NCBI GenBank assembly: GCA_021826485.1 | Contig: JAKAZX010000117.1 | Location: 1 to 10,026 of the forward strand | Source of the DNA: Pseudomonadota bacterium | GTDB lineage: Bacteria > Pseudomonadota > Alphaproteobacteria > Acetobacterales > Acetobacteraceae | Length of the DNA stretch: 10,026 bases | Direction of reading: 5' to 3' | In this document: piece after piece, positions 1 to 6,782 of the stretch | Layout: every line of letters begins with the position of its first letter | Position numbering within the stretch: the stretch's first letter is position 1 | The notes under the pieces: model-generated | Told to the model about the DNA's origin: nothing | Database searches by the model: none | The model's input: the letters and a program-made list of their open reading frames with translations, nothing else | Made by a program: the position numbers and the translations under genes

Positions 1-2
1 AC

Positions 3-368
3 GATCCGGACGCCGCGCGGCTGGCCGGCATCAACGTCGCGCGGGTGGTGATCGCGGTCTATACCATCGCCGGGCTGATCTGCTCCGTCGCCGGCTGGGC
101 GCTGATCGGGCGCATCGGCGCGATCAGCGCGATCTCGGGCGGCACCGCCAATCTGGATTCGATCACGGCGGTGGTAATCGGCGGCACCAGCCTGTTCGGC
201 GGGCGCGGATCGATCGTCGGCACGCTGGTCGGCGCGCTGATCGTGGGCGTGTTCCGCAACGGGCTGGCGCTCGCCGGGGCGAATGCGCTGTGGCAGGAAT
301 TCGCCATCGGCCTGCTCATCATCACCGCCGTCGCGATCGACCAGTGGATCCGCAAGGTGTCGGCATGA
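3..368 (+). CDS. frcC: FrcC-like sugar ABC transporter permease, C-terminal part (5' end outside window)
   Basis: Inner-membrane permease of a ribose/fructose-type (CUT2) ABC sugar importer. Only the last 121 codons are present; the frame is open to the left edge, so the GTG at 45 is internal and not the start. The fragment begins in the cytoplasmic loop that contacts the ATPase (DPDAARLAGINV, the family's EAA-like loop). It continues with hydrophobic segments and the family-typical stretch VVIGGTSLFGGRGSIVGTLV. The C-terminal end, LWQEFAIG followed by AIDQWIRKVSA, closely resembles what I recall of Sinorhizobium FrcC. The stop codon overlaps the ATG of the ATPase gene by the four bases ATGA, so the two are translationally coupled. 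The sugar is inferred from resemblance to FrcC and from the partner ATPase; the binding protein gene must lie to the left. Ribose, xylose or another monosaccharide remains possible. Confidence 0.9.
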   Translation, partial: DPDAARLAGINVARVVIAVYTIAGLICSVAGWALIGRIGAISAISGGTANLDSITAVVIGGTSLFGGRGSIVGTLVGALIVGVFRNGLALAGANALWQEFAIGLLIITAVAIDQWIRKVSA

Positions 369-1153
369 GCGGGCCGCGGCCGATCCTGTCCGCGCGCGGG
401 CTGATGAAGCGCTACGGCCGGGTGGTGGCGCTGAACGATGCCGAGTTCGATCTCATGCCCGGCGAAATCCTGGCGGTGATCGGCGACAACGGCGCCGGCA
501 AGTCCACGCTGATAAAATGCCTGACCGGTGCGGTGATTCCCGATGCCGGCGAAATCCGGCTGGACGGCAGCCCGGTGCGGTTCCATTCGCCGCTGGATGC
601 GCGCGCCGCCGGGATCGAGACGGTGTATCAGCACCTCGCCCTGTGCCCCGCACTGTCGATCGTCGATAACCTGTTCCTGGGGCGGGAGCGGCGTTCGCGC
701 AGCGTGTTCGGCCGGCTGTTCCGCACGCTCGACCGCGGCGCGATGGAGCGGGAGGCGCGCGCGCAACTCAGCGCGCTCGGCCTGCTGACCATCCAGAACA
801 TCCGCCAGTCGGTGGAAACGCTGTCGGGCGGCCAACGCCAGGGGGTAGCGGTGGTGCGCGCCACTGCCTTCGGCAGCCGCGTCGTCATCATGGACGAGCC
901 GACCGCGGCGCTGGGTGTGAAGGAATCACGGCGGGTGCTGGAACTGATCCTGGACGTGAAGCGGCGCGGCCTGCCGATCGTGCTGATCAGCCACAACATG
1001 CCGCATGTCTTCGAGGTGGCGGACCGCGTCCACATCCACCGGCTCGGCCGCCGCATCGCCGTGATCGACCCGCGCCGTCACTCCATGTCCGACGCGGTCG
1101 CGATCATGACGGGGGCGATGCCGCCGCCGGTCACATCACCAGCACCGGCTTGA
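365..1153 (+). CDS. frcA: FrcA-like sugar ABC transporter ATP-binding protein
   Basis: Cytoplasmic ATPase (262 aa) powering the sugar importer whose permease is encoded just upstream. The ATG at 365 is chosen because it overlaps the permease stop (ATGA), has AAGGTG at 354-359 in front, and gives the family N-terminus ILSARGLMKRYG; a longer reading from 290 would run through the permease gene. Motifs seen: Walker A GDNGAGKST (40-48), Q-loop around Q89, signature LSGGQ (153-157), Walker B VVIMDE (173-178) and switch histidine H210 in SHNMPHVFEVADR. It has one nucleotide-binding domain, as in FrcA, not the tandem pair of RbsA/XylG, so the working unit is probably a homodimer with the permease. 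The tail from HIHRLGRR to MTGA is typical of FrcA. The 3' end overlaps the convergent dehydrogenase gene by 23 bases. Confidence 0.93.
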   Translation: MSGPRPILSARGLMKRYGRVVALNDAEFDLMPGEILAVIGDNGAGKSTLIKCLTGAVIPDAGEIRLDGSPVRFHSPLDARAAGIETVYQHLALCPALSIVDNLFLGRERRSRSVFGRLFRTLDRGAMEREARAQLSALGLLTIQNIRQSVETLSGGQRQGVAVVRATAFGSRVVIMDEPTAALGVKESRRVLELILDVKRRGLPIVLISHNMPHVFEVADRVHIHRLGRRIAVIDPRRHSMSDAVAIMTGAMPPPVTSPAPA

Positions 1154-2231
1154 CGACGGCGCCGCGCTCGGCCGCGTCGATCGCGGCGTTGATCTCGGCG
1201 AAGGCAAAGCGGGTCAGCATGCGGTCGAACGGGAATCTGCCGGCGGCGTGCAGCGCGATCAGCCGCGGCAGGAATTCGGCGGGACGGCTTTCCCCCTCGA
1301 TCACGCCGCGCACGGTCAAACCCTGCGTCATCAGCTTGATCGCATCGAAGCGGTACTCGGCGCCGGCCGGCATGGCACCGACCAGCGCCGCGGTGCCGCG
1401 CGGGGCCAGCGCATGCACCGCCGCGGTCGCGACCGCCGGGATGCCGGTACACTCCACCGCGTAATCCGCGCCGTCGCCCAGCAGGTCGCGCACCGCATCC
1501 GCGGTCGCGGGCAGCGATGCTGGGTCGATCAGGTCAGTGGCGCCGAAGGATTGCGCCAGCGCGCGTCGCGCCGGCAGCGGGTCGACCGCGACGATGCGCG
1601 CGCAGCCGGCCAGCACCGCGCCCAGCACCGCCGACAGGCCGACGGTGCCGCAGCCGAACACGGCGATGCGCGCACCCGGCGGTGGGCGCAGCGCGTTCAG
1701 CACCGTGCCCGCCCCGGTCTGCACGCCGCAGCCGAGCGGCGCCAGCATCGCCAGATCGGCATCCGCCGCGACGCGCACCAGATTGCGCGGATGCGCGATG
1801 CAGTGCGTGGCGAAGCCGGACTGGCCGAAGAACCGGCCGCCGACGGCGACGCCCTCCGCCCGCAGCGGCGTGCTGCCGTCGCGGCGGCGGGCGGCAAAGT
1901 TGCAGGCGAAGAAATCATGGCAGTAGAACGGCTGCGCCGCCCGGCAACTCGGGCAGGCGGCGCAACTGTCATAGCTGAGCAGCACCTTGTCGCCGGCGGC
2001 AACCCCGGTCACCGCGGCGCCGACGCGCTCGACGATACCCGCGCTTTCGTGCCCGAGCACCACCGGCAGCGGCACCGGCAGCGCCTGATCGCGACAGACC
2101 AGATCGGTGTGGCAGATGCCGCAGGCCACCACGCGGACCAGCACCTCATCGTCGCGCGGCTCGGCGAGTTCGATATCCGCCAATTCCAGCGGTGCGTGCG
2201 GCCGGCGGGCAATCGCCGCGGTGATGCGCAT
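1131..2231 (-). CDS. Zinc-dependent aryl-alcohol dehydrogenase (XylB type)
   Basis: Medium-chain zinc alcohol dehydrogenase (366 aa) that should interconvert a benzyl-type alcohol and its aldehyde with NAD. Catalytic zinc ligands are C40 (GICHTDL), H61 (GHE) and C168 (LGCGVQTGAG). The structural zinc site C90, C93, C96, C104 is complete. The Rossmann motif GCGTVG lies at 193-198, and an acidic residue (D217 in AVDP) ends the second strand, which fits NAD rather than NADP. Stretches such as GQSGFAT, QTGAGTVLNAL and the C-terminal RGVIEGES with FPFD are like benzyl alcohol dehydrogenase XylB of the TOL plasmid, as I recall it. The start lies 9 bases after the pobA stop; AGGGGAA at 2236-2242 overlaps that stop as ribosome binding site. 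Being last in an aromatic operon, it may oxidise 4-hydroxybenzyl alcohol or a related compound, but no aldehyde dehydrogenase is present in the window. The exact substrate is not readable. Confidence 0.88.
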   Translation of the reverse strand: MRITAAIARRPHAPLELADIELAEPRDDEVLVRVVACGICHTDLVCRDQALPVPLPVVLGHESAGIVERVGAAVTGVAAGDKVLLSYDSCAACPSCRAAQPFYCHDFFACNFAARRRDGSTPLRAEGVAVGGRFFGQSGFATHCIAHPRNLVRVAADADLAMLAPLGCGVQTGAGTVLNALRPPPGARIAVFGCGTVGLSAVLGAVLAGCARIVAVDPLPARRALAQSFGATDLIDPASLPATADAVRDLLGDGADYAVECTGIPAVATAAVHALAPRGTAALVGAMPAGAEYRFDAIKLMTQGLTVRGVIEGESRPAEFLPRLIALHAAGRFPFDRMLTRFAFAEINAAIDAAERGAVVKPVLVM

Positions 2232-2240
2232 GGCGTTCCC

Positions 2241-3425
2241 CTATAGTGGATCGAACGGCAGGCCGACGTAATTCTCCGCGAGCGCGGTCGCGGCGGCGCG
2301 CGAACTGCCGACGAAATCGAGATCGGCAAGATGGATGCGGCGCTCGAACTCGGTTTCCGCCGGGTTGCGGTGCAGCATCGTCGTCATGTACCAGGAAAAC
2401 CGCTCGCCCTTCCACACGCGGCGCAGGCAGATCGCGCTGTAGCGCGCCAGCAGCGCGCTGTCGTTGCGCTGGTACGCGGCCTCCAGCGCGCGCGACAGTA
2501 TCAGCACGTCCGCCACCGCCAGATTGAGCCCCTTGGCGCCGGTCGGCGGCACGATGTGCGCGGCGTCGCCGGCGAGATACAGCCGCCCGTACTGCATCGG
2601 GTCGCACACGAAGCTGCGCAGCGGGATGATGCCCTTCTGGAAGATCGGGCCTTCGTGCAGCGTCCAGCCGGGGATGTCGAGCCGCGCGTGCAGCTCCTCC
2701 CAGATGCGGGCGTCGGACCAGGCGGCGATGTCGTCATGCGGGTCGCACTGGATATAGAGCCGTTGCACCTCGGGCGAACGGGTGCTGAGCAGCGCGAATC
2801 CCTCCGCCTGGTTGCTGTAGATCAGCTCGTGCCAGGACCGTGGCGCGTTGGTCAGGATGCCGAGCCAGCCGAACGGATAGACTTTCTGGTACTCGCTGCG
2901 CACCGATTTCGGGATCGCCTGCCGGCCCGGGCCGTGGAAGCCGTCGGCGCCGATCACGTAGTCGCAGTGCAGACTCTCCTCGGCCGCACCGCTGCCGCGG
3001 CGGAAGCGGATTTCCGGCGCGTCGCCGTCGATCCCGTGGATCGCGGTATCGCTCACGCCGAACACGATCTCCCCGCCCTGCGCGAGCCGCCCGGCGATCA
3101 GATCGCGCAGCACCTCATGCTGCGGATAGACCGTCACGCGCTTGCCGCCGGTGAGGTCCTGCATGTCCAGATGCAGGCGCGTCTGGTTCCATTGCAGCGT
3201 GATGCCGGTGTGGAAATCGGCGGCCTGCTTCATGCGTCCGTCGATGCCGAGCTCGCCCATCAGATCGACGACCCACTGCTCCAGCACGCCGGCGCGGATC
3301 GTCCCTTCCACGTCCTCGCGCGACCGGCTTTCCAGCACCACGGAGGCGATGCTGGCGCGGTGCAGCAGATGCGCGAGGAACAGGCCCGCCGGTCCCGCGC
3401 CGATGATGCCGACCTGGGTGCGCAT
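2241..3425 (-). CDS. pobA: 4-hydroxybenzoate 3-monooxygenase
   Basis: FAD-dependent hydroxylase (394 aa, the family length) converting 4-hydroxybenzoate, O2 and NAD(P)H to protocatechuate in the cytoplasm. Seen: FAD fingerprint GAGPAG (9-14), DG motif (D161-G162) and the GD motif followed by AAHIVPPTGAKGLNLA (from G286). Substrate-site residues known from the Pseudomonas enzyme are all kept with a shift of 0 to 2: H72, Y203, S214, R216, R222, Y224, P293 and Y386. The spacing and identity of these residues make 4-hydroxybenzoate the strong expectation, rather than 3-hydroxybenzoate or salicylate. The helix that binds the 2'-phosphate of NADPH differs: S33, R34, D38 and T42 stand where the Pseudomonas protein has R, Q, Y and R, so coenzyme preference may be shifted to NADH. 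The gene begins 12 bases after livM, behind a strong ribosome binding site. No PobR-type regulator is beside it. Confidence 0.96.
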   Translation of the reverse strand: MRTQVGIIGAGPAGLFLAHLLHRASIASVVLESRSREDVEGTIRAGVLEQWVVDLMGELGIDGRMKQAADFHTGITLQWNQTRLHLDMQDLTGGKRVTVYPQHEVLRDLIAGRLAQGGEIVFGVSDTAIHGIDGDAPEIRFRRGSGAAEESLHCDYVIGADGFHGPGRQAIPKSVRSEYQKVYPFGWLGILTNAPRSWHELIYSNQAEGFALLSTRSPEVQRLYIQCDPHDDIAAWSDARIWEELHARLDIPGWTLHEGPIFQKGIIPLRSFVCDPMQYGRLYLAGDAAHIVPPTGAKGLNLAVADVLILSRALEAAYQRNDSALLARYSAICLRRVWKGERFSWYMTTMLHRNPAETEFERRIHLADLDFVGSSRAAATALAENYVGLPFDPL

Positions 3426-3428
3426 GGT

Positions 3429-3435
3429 CCCTCCC
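3429..3435 (-). promoter_or_regulatory. Strong ribosome binding site of pobA
   Basis: GGGAGGG on the minus strand, 3 bases before the pobA ATG at 3425 and inside the 12-base gap after livM. It fixes the start and suggests pobA is translated well independently of the upstream transporter genes. The same heptamer precedes the BKACE gene. Confidence 0.75.
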
Positions 3436-3437
3436 GT

Positions 3438-4445
3438 TCAGCGGATGATGCGGCCCGTCGTGGGCAGCACGACATGAAAACCGAGCGGCAGCAGGCGCAG
3501 ATCGTAGCGCCGCTGCGCCGCGCCCCACAGGCCGCGCGGCGCGAACAGGGCGAACAGCAGCGCCGCCGCACCCAGGCCCACCAGGTACCAGACGCCCAGC
3601 GCCCCGAACAGCGTTTCCACCGCGAAGAAGATCACCGCGCCGAGCACCGGCCCCTCGAACGTGCCGATGCCGCCGACCAGCGTGATGAAGATCATGTAGG
3701 CGGTCCACTGCACGCTGAAATAGGCGCGCGGCTGGAAGGTGATGGCGGTGGCGAGCCACAGCGCGCCGGCCAGCGCGCAGCCGGCGGCGGCCAGCACGAA
3801 CACCACCCGCTTGGTCGCCAGCACCCGCACGCCGACCGAGGCCGCCGCCTGTTCATCGTCGCGCACGGCTTGCAGTGACGCGCCGATGCGCCCGCGCAGC
3901 AGCAGGAACACGATGCCGAGCAGCGCCGTCATCGCCGCCAGCGCGCACCAGTAGGTATCGGCGCGCCGCGCCGCCGCGGGCACCGCATCGAGCGCGATCA
4001 GCGACGTGCCGGTCTCGCCGTTCACCAGCGGGTCGAGATTGACCAGCAGATGCGCAAGCTCCGCCAGCACCCACATGCCGATCGCGAATTCGCCGCCGCG
4101 CAACCGCAGCATCACCTCCCCGATCGGCAGGCTCAGCACGCCGACCGCGAGCGCCGCCAGCAGCAGCGCGGCATAGACCGGCACGCCGGCATTCGACAGC
4201 AGGATCGCGACGAACGCGCCGAGACCGAAGAAGGCCTGCTGGCCGACCGAGACGAGGCCGCTGTAGCCGGCGAGCGCGTTCCACATCGCGCCGAGGATGA
4301 CGTAGACGAACAGCGCCGTCAGACGTTCGGTGAATCCCGCCGGAAAGATCAGCGGGCCAGCGGCCAGCACCGCGAGGACGACGGCGATCGCCAGGGCGAA
4401 GGCGATGGCAGCCGGCGTCCAGCGCTGCACGGTGATCTGCGTCAT
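3438..4445 (-). CDS. LivM-like branched-chain-type ABC transporter permease
   Basis: Second inner-membrane permease (335 aa) of the Liv-type importer. Start chosen at 4445 because its ATG overlaps the stop of the livH-like gene (ATGA); the same frame stays open further upstream only as a shadow of livH. Visible features: a hydrophobic N-terminal segment (about 12-35), the LivM hallmark GLVSVGQQAFFG (63-74), further membrane segments, RLRGGEFAIG, and a cytoplasmic coupling loop GRIGASLQAVRDDEQAAASVGV. The C-terminus carries LVGGIGTFEGPVLGA and the usual ending PRGLWG plus a short basic tail. The partner is the LivH-like protein. Position directly before pobA suggests the cargo is an aromatic acid rather than an amino acid. 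That is inferred from neighbours, since permease sequences of this family do not reveal cargo. Confidence 0.9.
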   Translation of the reverse strand: MTQITVQRWTPAAIAFALAIAVVLAVLAAGPLIFPAGFTERLTALFVYVILGAMWNALAGYSGLVSVGQQAFFGLGAFVAILLSNAGVPVYAALLLAALAVGVLSLPIGEVMLRLRGGEFAIGMWVLAELAHLLVNLDPLVNGETGTSLIALDAVPAAARRADTYWCALAAMTALLGIVFLLLRGRIGASLQAVRDDEQAAASVGVRVLATKRVVFVLAAAGCALAGALWLATAITFQPRAYFSVQWTAYMIFITLVGGIGTFEGPVLGAVIFFAVETLFGALGVWYLVGLGAAALLFALFAPRGLWGAAQRRYDLRLLPLGFHVVLPTTGRIIR

Positions 4446-5332
4446 GCGGCGCGCACCCGCAGCCAGCGCAGATTGCGCCCGGACAGCCACACGCGCGCAA
4501 CCAGCGCCGCCAGGAACACCACATGGCCGGCGATCAGGAACAGGTGCGGGCTGATGAAGGCGCCGAGATTCTGCGCCACCCCCAGCACCACGCCGCCCGC
4601 CAGCGTGCCCCAGAGCGATCCGAATCCGCCGATCACCACCGTCTCGAACGCGAAGATCAGTTGCGCGCCGCCGCTGTACGGATCGAATGTCGTGCGCATC
4701 GCCAGGAACGCGCCCGCCACCGCCGCCAGCGCCATCGCAACGGCGGTGGCGACGGCGTAGACGCGATGCGCGTTGATGCCGATCAGTCCGACAACCTCCG
4801 GGTCCTCCGCGGTGGCGCGGATGGCACGGCCGAGCCGCGTGCGGGCGAGAAACAGGTTCAGCCCGCCCAGCAGCGCCACGGCAACGCACAGCATCAGCAC
4901 ATCGAGCCGGCCGACCGTGATGTCGTCAGTCAGTGACCAGCTATCGAACGAGAGGTCGCCGATATAGGGCGACAGCGAGCGGGTGTCGGCGCCGAACTGC
5001 TCGAACAGCAGGTTGTCGAGCACGATCGCGAGGCCGAAGGTGCTCAGCAGCGGCACCAGCAGCCCGCTGCGCAGGCTGCGTTCCAGTACCGCGACCTGCA
5101 ACAGCCAGCCGACCAGCGCCATCGCCGGGACGGCAAAGATCAGGCCGAGCCAGGGCGACAGGCCGGCCCGGTCGGCCAGCACGAACAGCATGAACGCGGC
5201 CAGCACCGCGAGGCTGCCATGCGCCAGATTGACGATGCGCATGACGCCGAACAGGAACGACAGGCTGCACGCGATCAGTGCGTAATACCCGCCGAGCAGC
5301 ACGCCCTGCACGATCTGGTTCAGGAAGATCAT
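4442..5332 (-). CDS. LivH-like branched-chain-type ABC transporter permease
   Basis: First inner-membrane permease (296 aa, normal for LivH). The N-terminus MIFLNQIVQGVLLGGYYALIA and the hallmark RIVNLAHGSLAVLAAF (32-47) identify the family. The coupling loop is RAIRATAEDPEVVGLIGIN (169-187). Near the C-terminus FETVVIGGFGSLWGTLAGG is the second family signature. About eight membrane segments can be seen. It overlaps the livF-like gene by four bases at its start and the livM-like gene by four bases at its end, and GAGGG stands just before the ATG, so the three are translationally coupled. It works with the LivM-like permease, two ATPases and the periplasmic binding protein encoded upstream in the same operon. 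Confidence 0.92.
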   Translation of the reverse strand: MIFLNQIVQGVLLGGYYALIACSLSFLFGVMRIVNLAHGSLAVLAAFMLFVLADRAGLSPWLGLIFAVPAMALVGWLLQVAVLERSLRSGLLVPLLSTFGLAIVLDNLLFEQFGADTRSLSPYIGDLSFDSWSLTDDITVGRLDVLMLCVAVALLGGLNLFLARTRLGRAIRATAEDPEVVGLIGINAHRVYAVATAVAMALAAVAGAFLAMRTTFDPYSGGAQLIFAFETVVIGGFGSLWGTLAGGVVLGVAQNLGAFISPHLFLIAGHVVFLAALVARVWLSGRNLRWLRVRAA

Positions 5333-6042
5333 GCCCGGCCCTCGCGCAATCCGAAATAGGCGGCCATCACCTGCTCCCGCGTGGTGTCGCGCGCCGCGCC
5401 GGTATAGACCACGCGCCCTTCCAGCAGGCAGACCACGCGATCGGCGACGCGCAGCGCGCGCGCGAGGTCCTGTTCCACCAGCACCACCGTCGCCCCGCCG
5501 CCGAGCAGCGCGCGCAGCGATTCATAGACCGCATCGACCGCGACCGGCGACAGGCCGAGCGAAACCTCGTCCAGCAGCAGCAGGCGCGGGTTGGTCATCA
5601 GCGCGCGCCCGATCGCCACCGCCTGCTGCTGGCCGCCCGAAAGATCGCCCGCGCGGGCGTGCAGCTTGGGCGCCAGTTGCGGGAAGGTCGCCATCACCCG
5701 CTCCAGCGTCCAGTTGCCCGCCCGCCCGCGCCCGGCGGCGGCGCGCAGATTGTCCGCAACCGTCATGCCGGCGAACAGCCGCCGCCCCTCCGGCACCAGG
5801 GCGATGCCGCGCTGCACGCGCCGGTGGGCGGGCAGCGCGGTCACGTCGTCGCCGGCGAACGTCACCCGCCCGGCGGTCGCGCGGTGGGCGCCGGCGATGC
5901 AGCGCAGCAGCGTCGTCTTGCCGGCGCCGTTGGCGCCCACCAGCGCCAGCGTCTCGCCCTCCGCCAGGGCCAGGCTGACGCCGCGCACCGCCTGCAACAG
6001 GCCGTGGCGCGCATCCAGCGCCTCAACCGACAGGATGGTCAT
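5329..6042 (-). CDS. LivF-like ABC transporter ATP-binding protein
   Basis: Cytoplasmic ATPase (237 aa) of the Liv-type importer. Seen: Walker A GANGAGKTT (36-44), the LivF-specific LVPEGRRLFAGMTVADNL (82-99), a canonical signature LSGGQ (134-138) and Walker B RLLLLDE (153-159). The switch position is Gln in LVEQD; LivF proteins commonly lack the histidine here. A heterodimer with the LivG-like protein is therefore expected: LivF supplies the normal signature, while LivG supplies the histidine. The gene overlaps livG by 20 bases and livH by four. The ribosome binding site is weak, which fits coupling to livG translation. Confidence 0.93.
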   Translation of the reverse strand: MTILSVEALDARHGLLQAVRGVSLALAEGETLALVGANGAGKTTLLRCIAGAHRATAGRVTFAGDDVTALPAHRRVQRGIALVPEGRRLFAGMTVADNLRAAAGRGRAGNWTLERVMATFPQLAPKLHARAGDLSGGQQQAVAIGRALMTNPRLLLLDEVSLGLSPVAVDAVYESLRALLGGGATVVLVEQDLARALRVADRVVCLLEGRVVYTGAARDTTREQVMAAYFGLREGRA

Positions 6043-6772
6043 GCGCCGCCGATCCCAGATAGGCGTCGATCACCGCGGCATCGCGCAGCACCGTGTCCGG
6101 CGGCCCGTCGGCGATCACCCGTCCGCCGTCCATGCACACCAGCCGCCCGACCACCTGCACCAGCACATGCACGATGTGCTCGATCCACACCACCGCGACG
6201 CCGCGGCCGCGGATCACGCGGATGATATCGACCAGCTCGGCCGCCTCCGCGTCGGTCAGGCCGCCGCCGATCTCGTCCAGCAGCAGCAGCCGCGGCGCGG
6301 TGGCCAACGCGCGCGCCAGTTCCAGCCGCTTGCGGTCCAGCAGCGCCAGCGCCTCCGCCCGCCGGTTGGCGAACGGCAGCATGCCGCACAGCCGCAGGCT
6401 GTCCACGCAGCGGTCATAGGCCGCCGCGCCGTGCGCGTTGCCGCCGGTGCGCGCCGCCACCAGCAGATTCTCGAACACCGTCATGCCACCGAACGGACGC
6501 GGAATCTGATGCGAGCGGCCGATGCCGCGCCGGCAGCGCGCCGGCGCATCGAGGCGCGAGACATCCTGCCCCGCGAACAGGATGTGCCCTGCATCGGCCG
6601 GCATGGCGCCGGACAGCACATTCAGCAGCGTGGTCTTGCCGGCGCCGTTCGGGCCGACGATGCCCACCGCCTCCTCTGCCCGGATGGCGAAATCGACATC
6701 GCTGAGCACGGTCAGCGCGTTGAACCGCTTGCCGATACCTCGCGCGTCGAGCAGCGTGTCCGCGTCCGGCAT
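6023..6772 (-). CDS. LivG-like ABC transporter ATP-binding protein with altered signature motif
   Basis: Cytoplasmic ATPase (249 aa) of the Liv-type importer. Walker A GPNGAGKTT (40-48), the LivG-typical GIGRSHQIPRPFGGMTVFENL (83-103), Walker B RLLLLDE (161-167) and switch histidine H199 (WIEH) are present. The ABC signature is not: where LSYGQ or LSGGQ is expected, residues 142-146 read LALLD, followed by the normal RKRLELARAL. The D-loop is also changed (IGGGLTDAE). I recall similar LLDRKRLELARAL forms in a subgroup of LivG-like proteins, so this is probably a subfamily trait and not decay; the frame is intact. The start is 10 bases after the binding protein gene, with only a weak ribosome binding site. 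Confidence 0.92.
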   Translation of the reverse strand: MPDADTLLDARGIGKRFNALTVLSDVDFAIRAEEAVGIVGPNGAGKTTLLNVLSGAMPADAGHILFAGQDVSRLDAPARCRRGIGRSHQIPRPFGGMTVFENLLVAARTGGNAHGAAAYDRCVDSLRLCGMLPFANRRAEALALLDRKRLELARALATAPRLLLLDEIGGGLTDAEAAELVDIIRVIRGRGVAVVWIEHIVHVLVQVVGRLVCMDGGRVIADGPPDTVLRDAAVIDAYLGSAAHDHPVG

Positions 6773-6782
6773 CCGCGGGGGA

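Noticed and set aside
1248..2246. 332-codon plus-strand open frame opposite the alcohol dehydrogenase
   Set aside because: Arg/His-rich shadow; the minus-strand frame has all seven zinc ligands and a Rossmann motif.
2331..3878. 515-codon open frame on the plus strand opposite pobA and livM
   Set aside because: Low-complexity Arg/His/Ala-rich product, no family motif, and opposite genes with conserved catalytic residues.
4446..4889. Upstream extension of the livM frame inside livH
   Set aside because: The extension is Arg/Gly-rich and lies in another frame of livH; the ATGA-overlapping start at 4445 gives the normal LivM N-terminus.
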